Program-made: the position numbers and the translations under genes
The notes under the pieces: model-generated
What the model saw: the letters and a program-made list of their open reading frames with translations, nothing else
Told to the model about the DNA's origin: nothing
The model's database searches: none
Assembly (NCBI GenBank): GCA_014379045.1
Contig: JACMMK010000346.1
Span: 1 to 5,494 of the forward strand
Origin: Burkholderiales bacterium
Lineage (GTDB): Bacteria; Pseudomonadota; Gammaproteobacteria; Burkholderiales; CAIKXV01
DNA length: 5,494 bases
Direction: 5' to 3'
Part shown: piece by piece, positions 1-5,494 of the stretch
Layout: every line of letters begins with the position of its first letter
Position numbering within the stretch: the stretch's first letter is position 1

Positions 1-1
1 G

Positions 2-49
2 ACCTCACACAGTGCGCTGCGGGCGCAGATCGTCGTGCGCATCGTGTAG
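2..49 (+). CDS. Possible 3' end of an upstream gene (15 codons)
   Basis: Frame 2 is open from the window edge to a TAG at 47-49, reading TSHSALRAQIVVRIV and then stop. It is the only + strand frame with a stop between the edge and the next gene's ATG at 80, so an upstream gene in the same operon could end here. Fifteen codons are too few to recognise a family, and an open frame this short is easily due to chance. The alternative is a divergent gene on the - strand with an ATG at 42-40, reading MRTTICARSALCEV towards the edge. That frame has no convincing ribosome binding site. Confidence 0.25.
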   Translation, partial: TSHSALRAQIVVRIV

Positions 50-79
50 CCTACGCGGATCGTTTTTCCCTGCGCCGCC
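50..79. other. Short leader before the RidA-like gene
   Basis: Only 30 bases separate the possible upstream stop from the ATG at 80. I see no clear Shine-Dalgarno sequence in front of the ATG (the preceding bases are CCCTGCGCCGCC) and no recognisable -35/-10 promoter. A weak hairpin (about 42-58, roughly six pairs including two G-U pairs, loop near 48-52) is followed four bases later by a run of five T at 63-67. This could be a poor intrinsic terminator for an upstream gene, but the stem is too weak to call one. Confidence 0.3.
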
Positions 80-1471
80 ATGCCCCGCCTTCGCACTGCC
101 GCCGTTCCCACCGCCGCCCGTCGTGCGGCGGTCGAGGCGCTGCTGCCGGTCCACCTCGGACCCGGCAAAGGCGTGCGACCCGAAACGGCACGCGAGCTGC
201 CGCCGTCTCTCCACTTCGCGCGCGGCATTCGTGCGGGGCGCTGGGTGTTCGCGACCGGGCAACTCGCCACCGACTACGCGCGCGGCGGAATCGCCGACGA
301 GGTCCTGCGGGTAGACGCGCCACTGTCGGGCCGACCGAAGCAGCAGCGCGAAGCGATGCGCGTGTTCGATCAGCTCGAACAGGTACTCGCGAGCGGGGGC
401 ACCACGCTCGCGCAGGTCGTGCGCAGCGATCAGTATTTCACCACCTGGCACGCCGTCAACCACTACCACAGCGAGCGCATTCGAAGGTTCGATCCGCTCG
501 TGCCGCCGACCACGTCGATACTGATGCCGCGCCTGCTGTTGCCCGACGCCGATTTGACCGGCGAATATCTGGCGCTCACACCGGCGTTCGGCGCGCCGAT
601 CGAGCCGGTGTATCCGTCGGGACTGCACGTGCCATCGACCTCGGGCTTCGCCCCGGTCGTGCGCGCCGGCGACTTCGTGTTCATCGCCGGGTTCATGGCC
701 GCGCATCAGCCGGGGGACCTGGGCGGCATCGCGCCGGAGGCGAAGGTCCCCGACGGACACCTCTGGAAGGGCAGTCGGATCAAGCTCGAGGCCGACTATG
801 CGTTGAAGGAAAAGATCGCGGTCGCGCTGGACGGCGCAGGCGCCACGCTCGACACGCTGGTGAAGGCACAGGTCTACCTGCGCGACATGTCCGACCTGCC
901 CGCATTCAACGAGGTTTGGTATCGCTGGTTTCCGAAAGTGCGCCCGGCGGTCAGCTATATCCCGACCTCGACACCGGGATTCGCGATCGCCGACGCGCGC
1001 CTCGAAATCAATGCGCTCGCGCTCACGGTTGCCGGCACGACCCGGCGCCGTACGATCGACGGCGGTTTCCATACCGGCATCGACGGCCAGCCGGCGGCCG
1101 TGCTGGCCGGTGACCTGCTGCTCTGTTCGGCGTTGCTCGCAGCCGATGGCGACGGTGCGCTCGAAGGCTGTGTGGCAGACCCGCGGCAGCCGTACTTCGG
1201 TTCGACGGCGCAGGCGCAGATCGACCATATCGTCGATCGTGCACAACGTCTGTGCGATGCGGCCGGGACCGTGCTCGAGAACATGACGCGGTTGCAGCTC
1301 TTCGTCACCGACCTGAGCGAAGTCGGGGCCGCGTGTCGCGCACTGGCGCGCCGCCTGCCCGGGCTCGCGCTGCCGCTGTCCGTGGTCGAAGTGCCCGCGC
1401 CGCTGCCGGTGCCAGCGTGCACGATCATGGCCGATCTCTGGGTGTATGTGCCGTGCGCCGACCCAGCCTGA
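80..1471 (+). CDS. Triple-domain RidA/YjgF family protein
   Basis: This 463-residue protein appears to hold three RidA/YjgF/YER057c/UK114-type domains in a row, at about residues 44-168, 185-315 and 325-458. Each has the family's order: a 'G.WVF.(T/A)G' strand (VFATGQLATD; FVFIAGFMA; a degenerate LLLCSALLAADG), a helix, the 'AG(A)TL..(V/L)V....(Y/F)' segment (SGGTTLAQVVRSDQYFT; AGATLDTLVKAQVYLRD; AGTVLENMTRLQLFVTD), and a closing strand. Single-domain RidA proteins are about 130 residues and form trimers with active sites between subunits, so a covalent triple could fold as a pseudo-trimer; that is inference. RidA hydrolyses reactive enamines/imines using Arg105 (E. coli numbering). The aligned positions here are T144, V291 and L433, so classical deaminase activity is doubtful. 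The glutamate matching Glu120 is kept in domains 1 and 2 (E162, E309) and lost in domain 3. No signal peptide is seen, so it is probably cytoplasmic. ATG 80 is the first start after the in-frame stop at 47-49 and precedes the first domain by about 43 residues. The substrate is unknown. Confidence 0.88.
   Translation: MPRLRTAAVPTAARRAAVEALLPVHLGPGKGVRPETARELPPSLHFARGIRAGRWVFATGQLATDYARGGIADEVLRVDAPLSGRPKQQREAMRVFDQLEQVLASGGTTLAQVVRSDQYFTTWHAVNHYHSERIRRFDPLVPPTTSILMPRLLLPDADLTGEYLALTPAFGAPIEPVYPSGLHVPSTSGFAPVVRAGDFVFIAGFMAAHQPGDLGGIAPEAKVPDGHLWKGSRIKLEADYALKEKIAVALDGAGATLDTLVKAQVYLRDMSDLPAFNEVWYRWFPKVRPAVSYIPTSTPGFAIADARLEINALALTVAGTTRRRTIDGGFHTGIDGQPAAVLAGDLLLCSALLAADGDGALEGCVADPRQPYFGSTAQAQIDHIVDRAQRLCDAAGTVLENMTRLQLFVTDLSEVGAACRALARRLPGLALPLSVVEVPAPLPVPACTIMADLWVYVPCADPA
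1453..1471 (+). promoter_or_regulatory. Gene overlap, likely translational coupling
   Basis: The GTG start chosen for the DUF748 gene lies 19 bases inside the end of the RidA-like gene, whose TGA is at 1469-1471. There is no space for a promoter or terminator between the two, so they should share a transcript. A CTG codon at 1468 overlapping the TGA (CTGA) is a less likely start. GTG at 1417 is also in frame, but it would add a run of Arg/His-rich residues before the membrane anchor. Confidence 0.6.
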
Positions 1472-4400
1472 GGAAGCTCGCCCTCGGCTTCGCCGCGGGT
1501 CTCGGTCTGTTCGCGCTCGTCGGCTTCCTGATCGTGCCGCCGGTCGCCCGGTCGATGCTGGTGAACACCCTCGGCCAGATGACCGGACGCGAGGTGTCGA
1601 TCGAGAAGGTGGCTTTCAATCCGTTCCTGCTGTCGGCGTCGATCGCCGGCCTGACGGTGCACGAGCGGGGCTCGAAAGCCGTGTTCGTGTCGGTCGCACA
1701 GCTCGAGGTCGACCTCGATTCGAGTTCGCTCTGGAACCTCGCGCCGGTCGTCAGTGCGTTGCAGATCGTTGCACCCCGGGTGAACATCGTGCGCCTCGAC
1801 GACACGCGTTTCAATTTCGATGATGTCCTGGATACGCTGGCGAAGCGACCGCAGAGCGACGCGAAGTCGTATTTCTCGGTGAACAACATCGAGCTGGTCG
1901 GCGGACGCATCGACGTCGACGACCGTTTCGAGGCGACGCGCCATGCACTTACCGACATCCAGCTCGGCGTGCCGTTCGTGTCGAACCTGCCGACGAAGGT
2001 CCACATCAAGGTGACACCGGCGTTCGCGGCGAACTTCAACGACACGCGCATCGAGTTGAAGGGCGAGACCGTTCCGTTCCAGGACACGCTCGAAAGTTCG
2101 CTGCAGCTGTCGCTGGTCGATCTGCAGCTCGAGCCTTATCTGCGCTATATCCCCGGCACGCTCGGCTTCGCAATGCAATCGGGGCGTGTTTCCAGCGACC
2201 TGCGGATCTTCTTCATCCGCGCGAAGGGACAGAAACAGCGACTGACCCTCTCCGGCGTGATCCGGCTGCGCGATCTCGCGCTCCTCGACGCGGACAAGGC
2301 GCCGTTGGTGTCGGCGCCGCTGGTCGATCTGGATATCGAATCGCTCGACGTGTTCGGTCGCAGCGTCGAACTGTCGAAAGTGACGATGAACGGCCTTGCG
2401 CTCGATGCGAGTCGGGACGCGGACGGGCGCATCAACCTGCTGGCGTTGTTGCCGCAGCCCGAGCGGGCGCGCGCAGACCGCCCGCCAGCGGCAGCTCCAG
2501 CGCCGCCGGCACCGATACCGGCAGACGCCGTGACACCGACACCGAACGCCGCCGCACCGGGTGACCTCCAGGTGTTGAAACCGACAGCCCCTGCGCAACC
2601 GCCATCGACCTGGCGCTTTTCGCTCGGCGAACTCGTACTGCTCGATGGCCGGGCGATCTGGAGCGACCGCCTTCCCGCGCAGGCGTTTCGCGCCGAACTC
2701 GTCGATATCGACCTCGACGTGAAGGGTCTGTCGAATGCCGAAGGATCGGTCGCCCAATTCAGCGGTGCGCTGCGCACCGCGCAGGGTGAAACCTTGACGA
2801 CCGACGCGGCGATCGTGCTGGCACCGTTCGCCGCAGAGGGCAGGATCGAACTGAGCGGGCTTCAGGTACGCAGCTTTGCCTCGTACTATGCGCCGTTGAT
2901 CCGGATCGAAATCGACGACGCGAAGGTCGATGCGAGCGCCGCCTTCAAGGTCGTCGCCAACGCCGACACCTACGATACGGTGCTCACCGGTCTTGCGCTC
3001 AGCGTGACCGAACTGCGAGCGCGCGGCGCAGACAGCAAGGACCCCCTGGTCAGCGCGAAGACAGTGGCGCTGAACGGCGTTGATCTCGATTTCGTCAAGC
3101 GCACTGCGACCATCGCCGAGGCGATCGCGCGCGACGGGATGCTGCGCGTCGAGCGCGCAAAGAACAGCCAGTTCGTGATCGCCACACTGTTCTCGTCGCC
3201 CCCCGTGCGCGCCGCAACGCAGACGCCCGCTGCGACGGCTTCGGACGCATCACCGCCACCCCCGCCGGCGGGGAGCGCGGCCACCGCACTTCCCGACGCA
3301 TGGAGCTGGACGTTGAAGCGCGCGGAGGTCGACCGCTTTGCGGTGCGCATCCTCGATCGCGTTCCCGCCGAGCCGGTCGAGATCGACCTCACCAACCTCG
3401 CTGCTGCGATCGACGGCCTGAGCAGCGCGAAGGGTGCGCTGGCCAAAGCGACGCTGAAGCTGGGCGTGAATCGCGGGGGCAGCCTGGCGATGAGCGGCCA
3501 GTTCAGCATCGATCCGCCGAATGCCGCATTCGAGGTCGATGCGCAGGCAATCGATATGCTGGCTCTGCGCGCGTATCTCCCCCCCGAGTTGAACGTGGTG
3601 TTCACCAGTGGAGACCTCTCCGCGAAAGGGACATTGAACGTCGATGCGTCGACCCCGACGCTGCGCGCGGCCTTCCTCGGCGATGCGGGCCTCATGAACT
3701 TCGCTGCCACCGCCCGCGCCGGCACCGACGAACTGCTGCGCTGGAAGGCGCTGTCGTTTCGCGGCGTCAGCGTCACGTCGGCGCCGATGCAGCTGGCGAT
3801 CGGCGAAGTCGCGCTGTCGGATTTCTTCGCGCGACTCGTCCTGTCGGCGCAGGGTCGACTGAATCTGCAGGACCTGATCGGTGAGGAGGCGACTGCGAAA
3901 GCTGCGTCATCGAGCGCGCAGACCACGGGGGGGGACGCCGGTCCAACGGCCGGGGGCGCAGCGGCGGAGAGTGCGGCCTCGGCTGCGAACAAGCCCGGTG
4001 ACGCGAACGTCCGCAGTGCGGCGAGGCCGGCGGCCGGCCCGCTGTTCCCGTTTCCGGTCAAGATCGGGCGCATCGTCCTGTCCTCCGGGAACGTGAACTT
4101 CTCCGATCTGTTCGTGCGCCCCAACTACAAGGTGAATGTCACCGGCGTCAGCGGGTCGATCTCCTCGTTGTCGTCCGACCCGGGTAGCGCGGCCGAGATC
4201 GACCTGCGCGGTCGGCTCGACGGTATTGCGCCGGTCGAGGTCATCGGCCGTGTCAACCCGATCACCGACCCGTTGTTTCTCGACATCAAGGCCGCGGTGC
4301 GTGGCGCCGAACTGGCAACACTGACGCCCTATTCGACGCGTTATACCGGATACGGCATCGAAAACGGACGGCTCACCCTCAACGTCGCCTACCGCATCGA

Positions 4401-5256
4401 CGGGCGCAAGCTGACCGCCGAGCATCGCATCTTCCTCGATCAGCTTACTTTTAGCACCGAACGCATCGAGGGCCCAGCCGTGCTCAAGTTACCGATCCTG
4501 TTCGCGGTGCGTCTGCTGCAGAACCGGCGCGGCGAGATCGACCTGAACATACCGATCAGCGGCACGCTCGACGACCCGCAGTTTCGGCTCGGTCCGATCA
4601 TCGGACAGGTGATCGTGAACCTGATTACGCGCGCGGTCACCGCGCCGTTCTCGCTGCTTGCCTCGCTCGCGGGCGGCGGCGGCAGCACCGATGCGTCCTC
4701 GTTCGTCGAATTCGCGCCGGGACGCGCCACGCTGACCGATGCTGCGCAGAAGCGCCTCGCCGCACTGGGCAAGGCGCTCGCCGATCGTCCCACGCTGAGG
4801 CTCGATCTGGCCGGAGGCGTCGACGCGAGCCTCGATCGCGAAGCGCTTCGGCGCGCGCAGCTCGACACGCTCGTGCGCGCACAGCAGGCGCGGGATGCCG
4901 CACGCAAGGCCGACGAAACGACGCAGCCCGGCGACACCGCCCTTGGCGCGAAAGACTACGAGACGTACCTGCGTGCGGCGTATCGCGACGCGAAGTTCCA
5001 GAGACCGCGTACGGCAATCGGTCTGCTGCGGGAACTGCCCGTGTCGGAGATGGAGACGCTGATGCTTGCCAACATCGAGATCAGCGACGATATGCTGCGC
5101 GCTCTGGCGCTCGCGCGCGCGCGCGCGGTCGAGGCCTTTCTGGTGAATCAGACCGACGTGTCGCCCGAGCGGGTGTTCCTGGTACCCGTCCGTGCGCTCG
5201 ATGCGGGCGGCATGAACGCGGCGTCGGCAGCGCGCGTCGATCTCGGCCTGCGTTGA
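1453..5256 (+). CDS. DUF748 / AsmA-like envelope protein with C-terminal OmpA-like tail
   Basis: This 1267-residue protein matches DUF748 proteins, which resemble the AsmA/TamB/YhdP group. Members of that group are thought to bridge or act in the periplasm and affect outer-membrane lipid homeostasis; the role of DUF748 itself is not established. RRPSLRK is followed by a membrane segment at residues 9-28 ending in VPP, giving a periplasmic body. Residues 45-71 carry the typical GRxVSIEKVAFNPF...LTV motif, and 150-158 read GGRIDVDDR. Pro/Ala-rich linkers at about 334-386, 582-615 and 813-863 separate four similar beta-rich blocks. The C-terminal core (about 865-1070) contains ENGRLTL and RGEIDLNIPISGTLDDPQF, hallmarks of the family. 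Residues 1084-1267 look like a degenerate OmpA-like domain (FVEFAPGRATL, GGVD, LARARAVEAFL). The open frame extends upstream to 1252, but that part lies inside the RidA gene and reads as Arg/Ala-rich out-of-frame sequence. GTG 1453 puts a basic stretch directly before the membrane anchor, with GGG at 1440-1442 as a weak ribosome binding site. The 19-base overlap with the RidA gene suggests coupled translation. Confidence 0.9.
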   Translation: MRRPSLRKLALGFAAGLGLFALVGFLIVPPVARSMLVNTLGQMTGREVSIEKVAFNPFLLSASIAGLTVHERGSKAVFVSVAQLEVDLDSSSLWNLAPVVSALQIVAPRVNIVRLDDTRFNFDDVLDTLAKRPQSDAKSYFSVNNIELVGGRIDVDDRFEATRHALTDIQLGVPFVSNLPTKVHIKVTPAFAANFNDTRIELKGETVPFQDTLESSLQLSLVDLQLEPYLRYIPGTLGFAMQSGRVSSDLRIFFIRAKGQKQRLTLSGVIRLRDLALLDADKAPLVSAPLVDLDIESLDVFGRSVELSKVTMNGLALDASRDADGRINLLALLPQPERARADRPPAAAPAPPAPIPADAVTPTPNAAAPGDLQVLKPTAPAQPPSTWRFSLGELVLLDGRAIWSDRLPAQAFRAELVDIDLDVKGLSNAEGSVAQFSGALRTAQGETLTTDAAIVLAPFAAEGRIELSGLQVRSFASYYAPLIRIEIDDAKVDASAAFKVVANADTYDTVLTGLALSVTELRARGADSKDPLVSAKTVALNGVDLDFVKRTATIAEAIARDGMLRVERAKNSQFVIATLFSSPPVRAATQTPAATASDASPPPPPAGSAATALPDAWSWTLKRAEVDRFAVRILDRVPAEPVEIDLTNLAAAIDGLSSAKGALAKATLKLGVNRGGSLAMSGQFSIDPPNAAFEVDAQAIDMLALRAYLPPELNVVFTSGDLSAKGTLNVDASTPTLRAAFLGDAGLMNFAATARAGTDELLRWKALSFRGVSVTSAPMQLAIGEVALSDFFARLVLSAQGRLNLQDLIGEEATAKAASSSAQTTGGDAGPTAGGAAAESAASAANKPGDANVRSAARPAAGPLFPFPVKIGRIVLSSGNVNFSDLFVRPNYKVNVTGVSGSISSLSSDPGSAAEIDLRGRLDGIAPVEVIGRVNPITDPLFLDIKAAVRGAELATLTPYSTRYTGYGIENGRLTLNVAYRIDGRKLTAEHRIFLDQLTFSTERIEGPAVLKLPILFAVRLLQNRRGEIDLNIPISGTLDDPQFRLGPIIGQVIVNLITRAVTAPFSLLASLAGGGGSTDASSFVEFAPGRATLTDAAQKRLAALGKALADRPTLRLDLAGGVDASLDREALRRAQLDTLVRAQQARDAARKADETTQPGDTALGAKDYETYLRAAYRDAKFQRPRTAIGLLRELPVSEMETLMLANIEISDDMLRALALARARAVEAFLVNQTDVSPERVFLVPVRALDAGGMNAASAARVDLGLR
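2452..2610 (+). other. Pro/Ala-rich linker 1 in the DUF748 protein
   Basis: Residues 334-386 are dominated by Pro and Ala (for example PPAAAPAPPAPIPADA) and join the first and second beta-rich blocks. They are likely flexible and disordered. The next block starts with TWRFSLGELVLLDG. Confidence 0.75.
3196..3300 (+). other. Pro/Ala/Ser-rich linker 2 in the DUF748 protein
   Basis: Residues 582-616 include SPPPPPAGSAA and separate block two from block three, which begins WSWTLKRAEVDRF. The bases include a C6 run at 3199-3204. Confidence 0.7.
3889..4041 (+). other. Ala/Gly/Ser-rich linker 3 in the DUF748 protein, with a G8 run
   Basis: Residues 813-863 are Ala, Gly, Ser and Thr rich and precede the C-terminal core, which starts FPFPVKIGRIVLSSG. 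The coding strand holds eight consecutive G at 3927-3934, encoding part of Thr-Gly-Gly-Asp. Such a run is prone to slippage, either in the cell or in sequencing. The frame stays open across it here. Confidence 0.7.
4702..5253 (+). other. Degenerate, split OmpA-like C-terminal domain of the DUF748 protein
   Basis: Residues 1084-1124 follow the start of an OmpA-type peptidoglycan-binding domain: F-x-x-G-x-A-x-L, a helix ALGKALADRP, a strand LRLDLAG and an aspartate in GGVD (D1124). The second half appears near residues 1218-1248, as LALARARAVEAFL and then VSPERVFLV, like the OmpA 'LSxxRAxxVxxYL...GxxxxRI' stretch. About 90 residues, partly charged and helical (1125-1217), lie between the two halves. 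Similar tails ending FVEFAPGxAxL are usual in DUF748 proteins. Whether this one binds peptidoglycan is inference. Confidence 0.5.
5112..5127. repeat. (CG)8 alternating tract
   Basis: Sixteen bases of strictly alternating C and G encode the Ala-Arg repeats of the OmpA-like LARARAV helix. Tracts like this can adopt Z-DNA and are slippage-prone. Here the tract is explained well enough by Ala/Arg codons in a high-G+C genome. Confidence 0.8.
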
Positions 5257-5260
5257 GCCG

Positions 5261-5470
5261 GTGATCGAGAAAGTCCGCATCTCGAAGTTGATGGCCGAGC
5301 GCGGCATGTGTTCGCGCCGCGAAGCCGATACGTACATCGAACGCGGCTGGGTGCGCGTCGACGGTGTGGTCGTAGCCGAACTGGGGACGCGTGCATACCC
5401 CGATCTGAAGATCACCCGGACGCGCGCGGCAAACGCTAAGCTGGACGACCGCGTCCGGGTTATCTGCTGA
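5261..5470 (+). CDS. S4 RNA-binding domain of an RsuA/RluB/RluF-type pseudouridine synthase, apparently truncated
   Basis: This 69-residue frame starts at GTG 5261, four bases after the DUF748 stop, with no strong ribosome binding site, so it probably depends on re-initiation. Residues 5-38 form a typical S4 fold signature: RISKLMAERGMCSRREAD, then YIERGWVRVDGVVV, including the conserved CSRREAD. This is the form found at the N-terminus of the RsuA/RluB/RluE/RluF enzymes, which convert specific rRNA uridines to pseudouridine. Those proteins continue without a break into a catalytic domain that starts near a (V/I)xILLNKPxGYV motif and brings the total to roughly 230-300 residues or more. Here the frame reads DDRVRVIC and stops at 5468-5470, just where that motif should begin, so the catalytic aspartate region is absent. 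The stop sits in the right arm of a large palindrome (5383-5491), which suggests damage or an artefact. A genuine stand-alone S4 protein is possible but less likely given the RluF-like sequence. Confidence 0.65.
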   Translation: MIEKVRISKLMAERGMCSRREADTYIERGWVRVDGVVVAELGTRAYPDLKITRTRAANAKLDDRVRVIC

Positions 5471-5491
5471 AGGGGGTATGCACGCGTCCCC
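5383..5491. repeat. Large imperfect inverted repeat (42-base arms, 25-base spacer)
   Basis: Positions 5383-5424 pair with 5450-5491 around an axis at 5437. Thirty-seven of 42 positions are complementary and there are no indels. The outer 19 bases are perfect (5383-5401, GGGGACGCGTGCATACCCC, against 5473-5491), and the inner 11 bases are also perfect (5414-5424 against 5450-5460). The five mismatches are at 5402, 5403, 5406, 5408 and 5413. The left arm is ordinary S4-domain coding sequence (Gly-Thr-Arg-Ala-Tyr-Pro), while the right arm carries the stop codon of that frame and ends three bases before the window edge. No T-run is visible after it, so a terminator cannot be claimed. Confidence 0.9.
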
Positions 5492-5494
5492 CGA

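Noticed and set aside
42..67. Weak hairpin followed by five T as an intrinsic terminator
   Set aside because: The stem has only about six pairs, two of them G-U, and is separated from the T-run by four bases. It is too weak to support.
5..1246. - strand 413-codon frame opposite the RidA-like gene
   Set aside because: Its composition is dominated by Arg and low-complexity residues, and it is fully antisense to a gene with clear domains.
1252..1452. N-terminal extension of the DUF748 frame
   Set aside because: The 67 extra codons lie inside the RidA-like gene and read as Arg/Ala-rich sequence. The membrane anchor expected at the N-terminus only follows GTG 1453.
955..2757. Long - strand open frame (600 codons) across the RidA and DUF748 genes
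   Set aside because: It lies antisense to two well-supported genes and its translation is Arg/His/Asp-rich with no recognisable domain. This is typical of reverse-frame shadows in high-G+C DNA.
2970..4124. - strand 384-codon frame inside the DUF748 gene
   Set aside because: It is Ser/Ala/Arg-rich with no domain signature. It is a shadow of the coding frame, including its repetitive linkers.
5112..5127. (CG)8 tract as a functional Z-DNA element
   Set aside because: It simply encodes alternating Ala/Arg in a helix and matches the codon preference of the surrounding gene.
5472..5492. Small hairpin of five G and five C after the S4 stop as a terminator
   Set aside because: The 11-base loop and the lack of any visible T-run make a terminator unsupported. 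The sequence is better explained as the outer right arm of the larger palindrome.

Overview
The window is about two-thirds G+C and carries three genes on the + strand, packed with almost no space between them. The gene families, the codon use and the envelope-type AsmA-like protein point to a Gram-negative proteobacterium. Beta- or gammaproteobacteria are the most likely, but the sequence alone does not fix the taxon.

Layout. Positions 1-79 hold the edge of an upstream unit, possibly the last codons of a + strand gene ending at 49. Positions 80-1471 encode a 463-residue protein made of three consecutive RidA/YjgF/YER057c/UK114-type domains. None of the three has the arginine that binds substrate in classical RidA deaminases. 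Positions 1453-5256 encode a 1267-residue DUF748/AsmA-like envelope protein. It has an N-terminal membrane anchor, four repeated beta-rich blocks separated by three Pro/Ala-rich linkers, a typical DUF748 C-terminal core and a degenerate, apparently split OmpA-like tail. Its GTG start overlaps the end of the RidA gene by 19 bases. Positions 5261-5470, starting 4 bases after the DUF748 stop, encode an S4 RNA-binding domain of the kind found at the N-terminus of RsuA/RluB/RluF pseudouridine synthases. The frame closes before any catalytic domain.

How they fit together. The overlap and the 4-base gap suggest one transcript with coupled translation, but the three products have no obvious common pathway: a small-molecule-binding or enzyme-like protein, an envelope protein and an rRNA-modification module.

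The most unusual signal is at the right edge. Positions 5383-5491 form a large imperfect palindrome with two 42-base arms that pair at 37 positions without indels, including a perfect 19-base outermost stem. The left arm is normal-looking S4 coding sequence. The right arm carries the premature stop and lies where the pseudouridine-synthase catalytic domain should begin. This may be a fold-back assembly or amplification artefact, a template-switch mutation that broke the gene, or a real structured element. The window ends too soon to decide. I saw no tRNA, rRNA, CRISPR, insertion sequence or defence system.
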